NCBI RefSeq assembly: GCF_049651565.1
Contig: NZ_JBASCI010000192.1
Location: 1 to 18,572 of the forward strand
DNA from: Brooklawnia sp049651565
Lineage (GTDB): Bacteria; Actinomycetota; Actinomycetes; Propionibacteriales; Propionibacteriaceae
Direction: 5' to 3'
DNA length: 18,572 bases
Part shown: piece after piece, positions 7,456 through 14,296 of the stretch
Layout: the number at the start of each line of letters is the position of its first letter
Position numbering within the stretch: the stretch's first letter is position 1
The notes under the pieces: model-generated
What the model saw: the letters and a program-made list of their open reading frames with translations, nothing else
Database searches by the model: none
Told to the model about the DNA's origin: nothing
Position numbers and translations under genes: made by a program

Positions 7456-8619
7456 GTGACCGCCAAGCGCTTGCTCCCCAGCCTGCTCGCAGGAGCCACG
7501 GCATTGATACTCGGCCTGACCGCCTGCACTTCCGGCGACCGGGGCGAGACCACCGTCGACGCTCCCGCTGCGGCGGTCGAGCCGAGCGCGCCGGTGACCC
7601 CGGAGGTGTCCGCCGCGCCGGAAGTCCCGGAAGAGGTTGAGCCGGAAGCCGAACCGGAGCCCGAGCCCAGCCCGGAGTGGATCGTGGCCACCCCGGCCGA
7701 CCCGCGTCCGTTCAGCGAACCCGAGCCCATCGGCGAGGAGCTGTCGTTCGGCATGCAGTCGCCGCTGGTGCGCGAACTGCAGATCCGGTTGCGGCACGCC
7801 AAGTACCTGGCCCTCTACGACGCCACCGACCGGTTCGGCGAGCAGACCCGCGCCGCCGTGGTCAACTTCCAGCGCGACAACGGCCTGCCAACCACCGGCA
7901 TCGTCGGTCAGCTGACCTGGGACGCCTTGCTGCCCCAGTCGCACGAGCCCACCGACGACGAGCTCAACAACCGCGACGTCGGCCCGTGGTTCACCGGCCC
8001 GATGCACGCCGGCTACATCATGGAGGTGCAGCACCGGTTGGCCCAGCTCGGCATCTATCACGGTGACATCCACGGTGGCTTCGACCAGGCCACCCGGGAC
8101 GGGATCGCCGAGTACCGCACCAGCATCGGCCTGCCGGCCAGCGAGGTGATGGACGAACGCACCTGGACCAACCTGCGCGGCCGCACCCGCAATCCCAGTT
8201 ACGCCGAGCTGTACGACGCCCCGCCGGTGAGCACCGACACCCAGGAGCTTGACCCGCGATGCATGACCGGCAAGGTGGTCTGCATCTCCAAGGATCAGTT
8301 GAAGATGTCGCTGGTGATCGATGGCGAGGTCCAGTTCACCCGGCCGGCCAGGTTCGCCCAGCCAGGCTACGACAGCCCGTACGGCGATTTCCGCGTCTGG
8401 TACATGAACAACGAGACGGTATCGGTGATCTTCGGCGAGCGCACCCCGATGCCGTACGCGATCTTCTACCACGGTGACGTGGCGATCCACTTCTCAGACA
8501 ACTTCGCCGACATTGGCTACGAGGGCGGCTCGCACGGCTGCAGCCAGCTGGACGACTACCAGGTCGCCAAGTGGCTCTACGAGCAGATGCAGGTCGGCGA
8601 CCGGGTGGTCGTCTACTGA
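7456..8619 (+). CDS. Lipoprotein L,D-transpeptidase with two peptidoglycan-binding domains
   Basis: This 387-residue enzyme should form 3-3 (L,D) cross-links in peptidoglycan or attach proteins to it. A lipoprotein signal occupies residues 1-24 and ends in lipobox LTAC (Cys24), placing it on the outer face of the membrane. A Pro/Glu-rich linker (about 30-75) follows. Two PG_binding_1 modules lie at about 95-155 (LQIRLRHAKYL ... FQRDNGLPTTG) and 193-245 (VQHRLAQLGIYHG ... YRTSIGLP). The YkuD catalytic domain runs from about 270 to the end: H345, then SHGC with H360 and catalytic Cys362. The residue after the usual SHGC motif is Ser-Gln, so the conserved Asn/Arg position is not standard. The GTG start is supported by the signal peptide and the -10 box just upstream. 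Confidence 0.93.
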   Translation: MTAKRLLPSLLAGATALILGLTACTSGDRGETTVDAPAAAVEPSAPVTPEVSAAPEVPEEVEPEAEPEPEPSPEWIVATPADPRPFSEPEPIGEELSFGMQSPLVRELQIRLRHAKYLALYDATDRFGEQTRAAVVNFQRDNGLPTTGIVGQLTWDALLPQSHEPTDDELNNRDVGPWFTGPMHAGYIMEVQHRLAQLGIYHGDIHGGFDQATRDGIAEYRTSIGLPASEVMDERTWTNLRGRTRNPSYAELYDAPPVSTDTQELDPRCMTGKVVCISKDQLKMSLVIDGEVQFTRPARFAQPGYDSPYGDFRVWYMNNETVSVIFGERTPMPYAIFYHGDVAIHFSDNFADIGYEGGSHGCSQLDDYQVAKWLYEQMQVGDRVVVY

Positions 8620-8626
8620 GCAAGTT

Positions 8627-8644
8627 GCACCGGATCGCTGGTGC
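8627..8644. terminator. Weak hairpin between convergent genes
   Basis: GCACC (8627-8631) pairs with GGTGC (8640-8644) around an 8-nt loop in the 28-bp gap between the L,D-transpeptidase and the convergent kinase gene. There is no T-run on either side. It may act on both strands. Confidence 0.25.
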
Positions 8645-8647
8645 GCG

Positions 8648-10045
8648 TCACCGCCAGTCGGGGTCGGTGTAGATGCTGCCCCCGATGAACTCGCGCAGGA
8701 TCGAGTTGCACGGGATGTACCGGGGATCGACCGGATCGAAGAAGGTCAGCAGGTTGAGCAGCCGGTCCCGGGTCTCGACGTGTGGATCGTCGTCCGGGAT
8801 GGTCGCCAGCGCCTCCTCGGCCAGCGGACGCAACGCGTTCATCTCGTACATCAGGCTCGAGTTGAACATGGCGTCGGCGTCCTCCTGGTAACGGAAGATG
8901 TGCTGGTACTCGCCGCGCCGCACACTGGCCCACTGGTCGATGGTCTCAGCCGGCGCGGTGCCGCGGTAACGGGCGTCGCGGACGATGCGCCGGATCAGCC
9001 GGATCTCGGTGGTCGGCACTCGGTTCATCAGGTCGATGTTGAGCCCGCCGAGCGCGCTCACGTACAGCTTGAACACCTGGGCGCTCGGCAGGTGGCCGTG
9101 GATCGCCGGGTTCAGCGCGTGGATGCCCTCGATCAGCAGCACCTGGTCGGAGCCCACCACCAGCGGCAGGGTCTTTCCGGAGCGGGCCGCCACCTCGAAG
9201 TCGAAGATTGGCGTCTCCACCGCCTCACCGGCGACCAGCCGGCGGATCTGGTCGCGCAGCAGCGGCAGGTCGAGGGCGCGCACGGTGTCGAAGTCGTAGC
9301 GGCCGTCGGCGTCCTTCGGGGTGTGGATGCGGTCGAGGTAGTAGTTGTCCAGCGACAGCGAGACCGGCTTGAAGCCGTTCACTTGAAGCTGGGTGGCCAG
9401 TCGGTGCGAGGTCGAGGTCTTGCCGGACGAGGACGGACCGGCGATCAGCAGGACGCGTAGCGCGCGGCGTTGAGCCAGGATCTGGTCGGCGATGTCGGCC
9501 AGCTCCTTCTCGTGCAGCGCCTCGGCCACGGCCATCAGCCGCAGCGACCGGCCCTGGGCGATCCAGTGGTTCACGTCGGCGGCGGTCTCGACGTCGATCT
9601 TGTCCAGCCAGCGCTGGTTCTCCTCATACGCCGCGCTCAGGCGCAGCGGCGGGATCAAGGGGGTGCCGTCGCCCTTGTCGATGTCGCCGAAGTCGACGAT
9701 GAAGCCGTAGCTGAAGGGGATCAGGGTGAACGGCTCGATCTTTGAGGTGTCGTGGTAGGCGGGGTAAACCGCGTCCACCACCCGGTCGCCGACCCGGTAG
9801 CGGTGGTAGCCGCCGTGCCGGCCGAGGGGTTCGATGTCGCCGCCGCTGGCCACCCATTCCCGCAACCGGTCGTCGATGGCCTTCACCTCCCGCGGCGAGA
9901 TGACTGAGCCGACCAGGTTGCAGAAGATCCCTTCGAGGATCGAGTAGGAGGTCTTCAGCGTCTCGTCCGGGAACAGGTCACGGACGACCTTGGCCAGCCC
10001 CAACTTCACGGTTTGCCGCCCGCGGCGCAGGTGCGTCTCACGCAT
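8648..10045 (-). CDS. Uridine-kinase-like protein with N-terminal accessory domain
   Basis: This 465-residue protein has a C-terminal phosphoribulokinase/uridine kinase P-loop domain and an extra N-terminal half. The Walker A loop is GPSSSGKTS (203-211). It is followed by SLDNYYLDR and the PKDADGRYDFDT stretch, both typical of uridine/cytidine kinases, and LLIEGIHALNP as the Walker-B-like strand. The reaction is probably nucleoside phosphorylation to the 5'-monophosphate (pyrimidine salvage), but the substrate is not proven. Residues 1-195 resemble the threonyl-tRNA-synthetase-like second additional domain that precedes this kinase in some longer bacterial nucleoside kinases; a TGS domain is not obvious here. 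The ATG is 5 nt behind a CACAAT -10-like box; a GTG 12 codons later is an alternative start. Confidence 0.87.
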   Translation of the reverse strand: MRETHLRRGRQTVKLGLAKVVRDLFPDETLKTSYSILEGIFCNLVGSVISPREVKAIDDRLREWVASGGDIEPLGRHGGYHRYRVGDRVVDAVYPAYHDTSKIEPFTLIPFSYGFIVDFGDIDKGDGTPLIPPLRLSAAYEENQRWLDKIDVETAADVNHWIAQGRSLRLMAVAEALHEKELADIADQILAQRRALRVLLIAGPSSSGKTSTSHRLATQLQVNGFKPVSLSLDNYYLDRIHTPKDADGRYDFDTVRALDLPLLRDQIRRLVAGEAVETPIFDFEVAARSGKTLPLVVGSDQVLLIEGIHALNPAIHGHLPSAQVFKLYVSALGGLNIDLMNRVPTTEIRLIRRIVRDARYRGTAPAETIDQWASVRRGEYQHIFRYQEDADAMFNSSLMYEMNALRPLAEEALATIPDDDPHVETRDRLLNLLTFFDPVDPRYIPCNSILREFIGGSIYTDPDWR

Positions 10046-10050
10046 GACCC

Positions 10051-10056
10051 ATTGTG
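10051..10056 (-). promoter_or_regulatory. -10-like box CACAAT, leaderless
   Basis: On the minus strand CACAAT lies 5 nt before the ATG of the kinase gene. The A at position 2 and T at position 6 fit TANNNT. No Shine-Dalgarno is visible. Confidence 0.35.
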
Positions 10057-10134
10057 ACGCGTCGGGTCGGATCGGGGGAGATCACCCAGGTAGTCGCCGG
10101 GTAGTCGCCCGCCGGGATGCGTAGTGCGGTAGCT

Positions 10135-10156
10135 CGGTCAGCGAAGTCGCTGACCG
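10135..10156. other. Perfect 9-bp hairpin
   Basis: CGGTCAGCG (10135-10143) is the exact complement of CGCTGACCG (10148-10156) around the 4-nt loop AAGT. It lies about 90 bp upstream of the kinase start. It could be an operator, a hairpin in a longer leader or part of a small RNA. No T-run follows. Confidence 0.5.
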
Positions 10157-10209
10157 CGTTGTTGCGTCCGGGCCGGTTGTGGGTCGTCTGCTCGGGGCCG
10201 CCCGCTCCT

Positions 10210-10314
10210 CCCCAGGGTGTGCACTCTGGGGCCCTGGTGTGGCGTAATGCGCGCCAAACGCCCTGGAAGCGGGCACTTTCCCGCACCAAGCCCCAGCGCC
10301 CACGAGAGGCGCTG
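10210..10314. other. Run of four consecutive hairpins
   Basis: Four perfect stems follow each other: CCCCAG/CTGGGG (10210-10215, 10226-10231), TGGCG/CGCCA (10240-10244, 10252-10256), GCGGG/CCCGC (10269-10273, 10280-10284) and CAGCGCC/GGCGCTG (10294-10300, 10308-10314). Loops are 6-10 nt. This is a candidate structured RNA or recombination-like site; no known family is recognised. Confidence 0.35.
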
Positions 10315-10551
10315 CCCCGGCTCCCACTGGATCAATGCTGAGTCAGCCTAGAGCGACTATGCCGCGCGTTCCTCCGCAGTCGTGAAAGGGGCGCTGCTGT
10401 TGGGGGTTCTGGCGGGTGCTATCCGGCCGCAACGCATGAGACTGCACGGCTGGGGCTGGGCAGTTGCGCGTGGTGGCGGCAGCGGTCCTGACCGTGGCGG
10501 CTTCGAGATCCAGGGCCCGAGCAGCGACGTTCCAGGCACCCGGGGGTGCTC

Positions 10552-10634
10552 GATTCCGGTTTCGGCACCCTCAAGCCGGCTTACATCGATTCAATGGCCG
10601 CAGGTGGCGTTTCAGGGTGCCGAAACCGGAATTG
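10552..10634 (+). repeat. Palindrome-ended dispersed repeat, copy 2
   Basis: The arms 10553-10571 (ATTCCGGTTTCGGCACCCT) and 10614-10632 are perfect 19-bp inverted repeats with a 42-nt interior. The interior carries CGATTCAATGGCC, which is also conserved in the copy at 97-176 on the opposite strand. The arms here are intact, while copy 1 has decayed ends, so this copy is younger or under constraint. It is compatible with a MITE/REP-like element or a structured RNA. Confidence 0.7.
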
Positions 10635-10657
10635 TGGACCTGCACCATGTCATGAGT

Positions 10658-10684
10658 GGTGGGCTGAAGGTCCGGCAGCCCACC
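10658..10684. other. Perfect 9-bp GC-rich hairpin
   Basis: GGTGGGCTG (10658-10666) pairs perfectly with CAGCCCACC (10676-10684) around a 9-nt loop. It begins 24 bp after the palindrome-ended repeat. It might be a terminator, although no T-run follows on either strand. Confidence 0.4.
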
Positions 10685-10993
10685 CCGGTGCCCCAAAAGC
10701 CGGCGATGGACTGCGGAAGGTTGCCTCGCGACTACGCTGTGCGCTCCTCCGTGCTGTGCTGGGGAGGTGCTGGAAGCCCGATCGAACCCGGACCGGCCCG
10801 GCCGATGTACATGGGCTCGGGGAGCGGGCCGGAGCGGCCGGACGAATGCAGAACCCCGATCATGCGTTGAGCACTTCGCCTGCCAGTCCACCCCTGAGGG
10901 TGTGCCGGGGTTGCATGTGGTGAATGACCTGTTAGGCCCAAGAACTGACCAGCGTCAGACCATGGGCACGCGCGCCCCGGTGTCGGCAGCCAT

Positions 10994-10999
10994 TAGGGT
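10994..10999 (+). promoter_or_regulatory. -10 box TAGGGT, leaderless
   Basis: TAGGGT is followed by exactly 6 nt and then the ATG at 11006 of the YqeG-type phosphatase gene. No ribosome site fits between them. No -35 match is seen. Confidence 0.5.
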
Positions 11000-11005
11000 C
11001 GGCGC

Positions 11006-11665
11006 ATGCATAGTGAGGTGACCGGCCGCTCGGGCTGGCTCGGGTGGCTGCGGCCGGATTTCGTGGTCGATTCGGTGCTGAACCTCACTGCTGAGGACAT
11101 CATGCGGATGTCGCCAGCCACCCGGGCGGTCTGCCTGGACATCGACGGCACGATCACCGATTACCATGCGCCCTCGGTGCCCAAGCGATCCGCCGAACGG
11201 CTGCTGAGTTACACCGACGCCGGCCTGCTCACCTTCATCATCAGCAACTGCTACGACGAGCGGGTCACGGAGGTGCACCGGCTGTTCGACCCGCTGGTGA
11301 CCGGGGTGCTAACACCCGCCGACGCGGTCGACCGCGACGACCCGAGAGATCGGCCCGGCAAGCACATCAAGCCGTCCCCCGACATGCTGCTGACCGTGAC
11401 CAGACGCTACGAGGTGACCGACGAGGCAGCACCACGGCCGCTGGGCACCCGCGAGTTGCTGATGGTCGGCGACCAGATTTTCAAGGACGTGCTGGCGGCC
11501 AGGCGGGCCGGGGCGGCGTCCGTGCTGGTGCCGAAGCTGGGCTCCAAGGACCACCTCGGGGTGCTGATCTTCCAGCGGCCGGTCGAGTACGTCCTGCGTG
11601 CGGTGCTGCGATTGCCGGTCAAGCGCCGGTCGTGGCCGCGTCGGCTGACTCGTGCGCCGCGCTGA
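11006..11665 (+). CDS. YqeG-type HAD phosphatase
   Basis: This 219-residue HAD-superfamily (IIIA) phosphatase resembles YqeG. The segment LRPDFVVDSVLNLTAEDI (residues 15-32) is the characteristic N-terminal lead-in. HAD motif I is DIDGT (45-49) with nucleophile Asp45 and acid/base Asp47. Motif II is IISN (77-80), the motif III lysine is in KPSPD (Lys121), and motif IV is VGDQIFKD with acidic residues 156 and 161. Related proteins have been linked to phosphatidylglycerophosphate dephosphorylation, but the substrate here is not known. It is longer than typical YqeG (about 170 residues), mainly through a longer region between motifs II and III and an Arg-rich tail. The start is set by the leaderless -10 spacing and the conserved N-terminus. 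Confidence 0.85.
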   Translation: MHSEVTGRSGWLGWLRPDFVVDSVLNLTAEDIMRMSPATRAVCLDIDGTITDYHAPSVPKRSAERLLSYTDAGLLTFIISNCYDERVTEVHRLFDPLVTGVLTPADAVDRDDPRDRPGKHIKPSPDMLLTVTRRYEVTDEAAPRPLGTRELLMVGDQIFKDVLAARRAGAASVLVPKLGSKDHLGVLIFQRPVEYVLRAVLRLPVKRRSWPRRLTRAPR

Positions 11666-11702
11666 CCGCCGGTGACCGGACGCTACTGAGTCTGGGGCGA
11701 GT

Positions 11703-12818
11703 TCAGTCCAGCCGCTTCTGCCAGCCCGAGTCGATGTTGACCGTTCGGAAGCCGAGTTGCTCGTTGATCCGCCACATGTGGTCATTCTCGGCGGCGTTCC
11801 AGGTGTGGACGCGCTGGGCTTCTGGCCACCACCGCCCGACCGCCGCCAGGTTCGCCGACTTGACCGCCAACCCCAGCCCGTGACCGCGGTGCGGCCCGAC
11901 CACCACGGTGTTCCACTGCTCGACCACGGCCGGCCTGGTATGCATCCGGTAGAGCTGGGTGAGCGCCGCCGCCTCACCAGTCGTCTCGTCGATGGCCAGC
12001 GAGATGATGCCGTCCCGGGTCTGCAGCACCCGGCATTCCATCTCGCGGACGCGGGCGCCGTCCCAGACCTCGTCCTCCCAGGCCAGACCGGCGGTCGGCG
12101 CGTCCGACATCGCGACCAGCATCGCCGCCACCCCGGTCAGGTGCTGCTCTGGGGTGGCACCGCGCCAGGTCTCGATCCGGTACCCAGGCGTCGGCGGGGC
12201 AGTGTACGTGCGCCCGTGCAGGTCGAGGACGCTGTGACGCTCGGCCTGGGCCAGTCGGTATCCCACCGCCTGGGCGAAGTCGGTGCCGGCGTCCCGGCCG
12301 ATCAGGAAGCCGCCCTCGGGCGGTCGCAGCGCATCTGGGGCGTCTGAGGCGTCGGTGTAGCTCCAACCTTGCAGGACGCTGCGGCCGACACGGCGGGCCA
12401 GCTCATCCACCGCCTGTGACAGCGCCCGTCCGACGCCGCGCCGCCGGTGCTGCCCGGCGACTCCGACAAAGACCTCCTGGACGGTGCCCAGGTTGTCGAT
12501 CAGCGGCAGCCGCACGGACGCGACGCCCAGCACATCGCCGGCCTGGAGCGGGTCGCCGGCCTGCAGCAGCGGGAACCCGTACCGCTCACAGCCGGCCGGC
12601 GGGGCAGGCTGGACGGCCAGCAGGCAGACCGGCTCGCGGTCGGCGCTGGGCCTCAGCTCCTGTAGCCGGACTGGTGCCGGGGTCACCTGGTCGTCGTTGC
12701 CCAACCGTTCGAGGTGGTGGGGCCGGTCAATCGCCTCCGCCGCCTCCAGCGCGGTGAGCAACGTGCCCGGGACGCGATCGGGCTGCCAGGCGTCGAGGAC
12801 CACAATGCGAAGGGCCAC
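11703..12818 (-). CDS. Tandem GNAT-domain acetyltransferase
   Basis: This 371-residue protein has two GNAT folds in tandem. The first has the acetyl-CoA loop QHRRRGVGRAL (123-133), a good Q/R-x-x-G-x-G match. The second has a similar loop, GPHRGHGLGLAVK, near residue 305, followed by the WNAAENDHMWRINEQLGF pattern common in C-terminal GNAT halves. Tandem GNATs include mycothiol synthase (MshD) and many antibiotic or small-molecule acetyltransferases, and I cannot assign the acceptor. A short duplication, QAGDP then LQAGD (86-95), is present. The GTG start is preceded by a CACTCT -10-like hexamer at 6 nt, which is weak evidence. DUF2254 lies 100 bp upstream on the same strand and could share a transcript. 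Confidence 0.83.
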   Translation of the reverse strand: MALRIVVLDAWQPDRVPGTLLTALEAAEAIDRPHHLERLGNDDQVTPAPVRLQELRPSADREPVCLLAVQPAPPAGCERYGFPLLQAGDPLQAGDVLGVASVRLPLIDNLGTVQEVFVGVAGQHRRRGVGRALSQAVDELARRVGRSVLQGWSYTDASDAPDALRPPEGGFLIGRDAGTDFAQAVGYRLAQAERHSVLDLHGRTYTAPPTPGYRIETWRGATPEQHLTGVAAMLVAMSDAPTAGLAWEDEVWDGARVREMECRVLQTRDGIISLAIDETTGEAAALTQLYRMHTRPAVVEQWNTVVVGPHRGHGLGLAVKSANLAAVGRWWPEAQRVHTWNAAENDHMWRINEQLGFRTVNIDSGWQKRLD

Positions 12819-12851
12819 CCGCCAAGAGTGCCAGACTTACCAAGGACGCCA

Positions 12852-12926
12852 CCGGTCACAGCCGGTCGGGCTGGTAATCCCCGGTATCACTGTCACCACC
12901 CAAACGGGCGCCTGCCGGTCACAGCC
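12852..12926. repeat. 12-bp direct repeat at a gene end
   Basis: CCGGTCACAGCC occurs at 12852-12863 and 12915-12926. The second copy includes the last codons and stop of the DUF2254 gene, and the first lies in the gap before the GNAT gene. It may be a duplication remnant. Confidence 0.5.
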
Positions 12927-14217
12927 CGTTCGGCGGGGTCCGGTGGGTGGACCCGGCCGCCTCCAGGACGCGCGCCAAGTCGGCCGGCTCGGCCATTTCG
13001 CGTCGCGCGGCGGCCACCACCCGGTCCCGTTCGAGCCGGCAGACCACCCGCACGTCGTCGTCGCAGACCTCCTCGACCACATCCAGCATCCGCAGCAAGC
13101 CGATCAGGACGTCCGGTTCGCCGCCGGCGTACCGGCGCACCCCGCCCACGAAGCTCTGCAGCACTTCGGCCGTCGTCCGCACCGCAGCCCAGACCAGCAG
13201 CCGGCCCTGACCGTCAGCGTCCTCGTCCTCTTCGTACCGGACGATCGGTTTGGCTGGCTCCCGGGCCAGATCGCGCAGCACGCTGGTGGCCTGGCCGATG
13301 ACGTGCTGCGCAGTGGTCGGGTCGTTGATGCCGGCCGACAGCGCCCGCACCGCGATGTCGTGCAGTTGCCGCAGGCCCAGCGAGTAGTCCTGTCCGCTCA
13401 CCCGTTCCGACTCCAGGTAGACCACCGACGGCAGCTCGGGCACCTCGCCGTCGTGGTCGGCGGGCGTCCCCCAGTAACGGGCCAGCGACTCGCCAACGAT
13501 CACGGTATCCCCGGGCCGGACGCTGACCACGACGGTGGCGTCATGCTTCTCAGCCCATCTGGCGGCGTGGTCGACGTCAATCGCCTGGACGTACCCGAAC
13601 TCCTCGGCGAGCAGGGTGCGGGCGTCCTCGGGAACCTCGGGGACGGGAACCGGCGGGCCCGGCACCTCGGCGAACTGGTCGACGCGCCGCAGGGTCCGGC
13701 GGGCCGACTTGTCGATGACACTGTCGACCCGCACCATGTCGACCACCCGCGACACGTACCAGATGAAGGTGGCGACAGCGACGAAGACCAGCACCATCGA
13801 CACCGTCATGGCGAGCTGCGGCGGACGATCCTGTTTGCTGTCGAGCGAACGCAGTAGCAGCAGGCTGTAACTGAACACCCCGACGTAGACAGCCAGGATC
13901 CCGCGCACCGCCCGCGACGAGATGAAGTCGCGCAGCAGTTGGTGGGAGAAATTGCCCGACGCCACCTGCAGCACGATCAGCGTCATCGAGATCGTGGTGG
14001 TCAGCACCGTCAGGGTGGTGGATGCGATGAAGCCCAGCATGGACGCCGCCGCCTGGGTGTCACCCGGCCACAAGAACCGCGCCAGCGTGGCCTCGGACGG
14101 CACCTTGATCGCGCCGAGCACCGATGCCGCGAACGCGGCGAACAGCCCACTGGCCAGCGGCCACGCCCACAGCCGGCTGGCCATGAACTGACGAACGCGG
14201 TTGATCACGATCCTCAC
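12919..14217 (-). CDS. DUF2254 membrane protein
   Basis: This 432-residue protein matches DUF2254, a family of uncharacterised integral membrane proteins. Four N-terminal helices lie at about 17-36, 59-83, 105-123 and 134-157. The loop and helix around STTLTVLTTTISMTLIVLQ (66-84), then ASGNFSHQLLRDF, is the family signature. Residues from about 165 on form a soluble domain with a conserved-looking AGINDPTTAQHVIG stretch. No enzymatic motif is apparent. The open frame extends upstream to 14703, but that part overlaps the oppositely oriented acyltransferase gene and is spurious. I chose GTG 14217 because a CAACCT -10-like box lies exactly 6 nt upstream; GTG 14208 (GAGG nearby) and ATG 14184 are alternatives. 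Confidence 0.82.
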   Translation of the reverse strand: MRIVINRVRQFMASRLWAWPLASGLFAAFAASVLGAIKVPSEATLARFLWPGDTQAAASMLGFIASTTLTVLTTTISMTLIVLQVASGNFSHQLLRDFISSRAVRGILAVYVGVFSYSLLLLRSLDSKQDRPPQLAMTVSMVLVFVAVATFIWYVSRVVDMVRVDSVIDKSARRTLRRVDQFAEVPGPPVPVPEVPEDARTLLAEEFGYVQAIDVDHAARWAEKHDATVVVSVRPGDTVIVGESLARYWGTPADHDGEVPELPSVVYLESERVSGQDYSLGLRQLHDIAVRALSAGINDPTTAQHVIGQATSVLRDLAREPAKPIVRYEEDEDADGQGRLLVWAAVRTTAEVLQSFVGGVRRYAGGEPDVLIGLLRMLDVVEEVCDDDVRVVCRLERDRVVAAARREMAEPADLARVLEAAGSTHRTPPNGL

Positions 14218-14223
14218 AACCCA

Positions 14224-14229
14224 AGGTTG
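14224..14229 (-). promoter_or_regulatory. Possible -10 box CAACCT, leaderless
   Basis: The minus strand reads CAACCT, then 6 nt, then GTG at 14217. The match to TANNNT is modest (A at 2, T at 6). The spacing repeats the pattern seen at other genes here. Confidence 0.25.
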
Positions 14230-14273
14230 CCTGTTTCCGGCGCTCGCGCACGTCGGCTTGCCGGTAGGGGTGT

Positions 14274-14279
14274 CAGACT
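14274..14279 (+). promoter_or_regulatory. Possible -10 box CAGACT with leader
   Basis: CAGACT lies 17 nt before the ATG at 14297, and the ribosome site GGGAGG (14286-14291) lies between. The same hexamer precedes the PHP gene at 16177-16182. The ribosome site decides the start, excluding the longer frame that opens at 14201. Confidence 0.3.
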
Positions 14280-14296
14280 TTCCTCGGGAGGCCCCG

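Larger units (their letters stand above)
10046..11005. other. Gene-free, inverted-repeat-rich island
   Basis: This 960-bp stretch separates divergent genes. I find no convincing gene: the open frames are short, overlap on several frames and lack recognisable domains. It contains many perfect inverted repeats: 10135-10156, 10210-10231, 10240-10256, 10269-10284, 10294-10314, 10553-10632, 10658-10684 and 10793-10832, plus the palindrome ATGTACAT at 10805-10812. Some pairing is expected in GC-rich DNA, but the density and the 9-19-bp arms stand out. It may hold a structured RNA or remnants of repeats. Confidence 0.55.

Noticed and set aside
10038..10289. 83-codon minus-strand frame overlapping the kinase start
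   Set aside because: It is partly built from the hairpin region, and no family is recognised. A leader peptide cannot be fully excluded, but nothing supports one.
10793..10832. 8-bp inverted repeat CCGGCCCG/CGGGCCGG as a terminator
   Set aside because: The loop is 24 nt, there is no T-run and no gene ends nearby; kept only as part of the inverted-repeat island.
10382..10870. 162-codon plus-strand frame in the inverted-repeat island
   Set aside because: It spans the palindrome-ended repeat, has no ribosome site or leaderless box, no domain, and unusual composition.
12484..13857. 457-codon plus-strand frame across GNAT and DUF2254
   Set aside because: It straddles two real minus-strand genes and their gap and has no family features.
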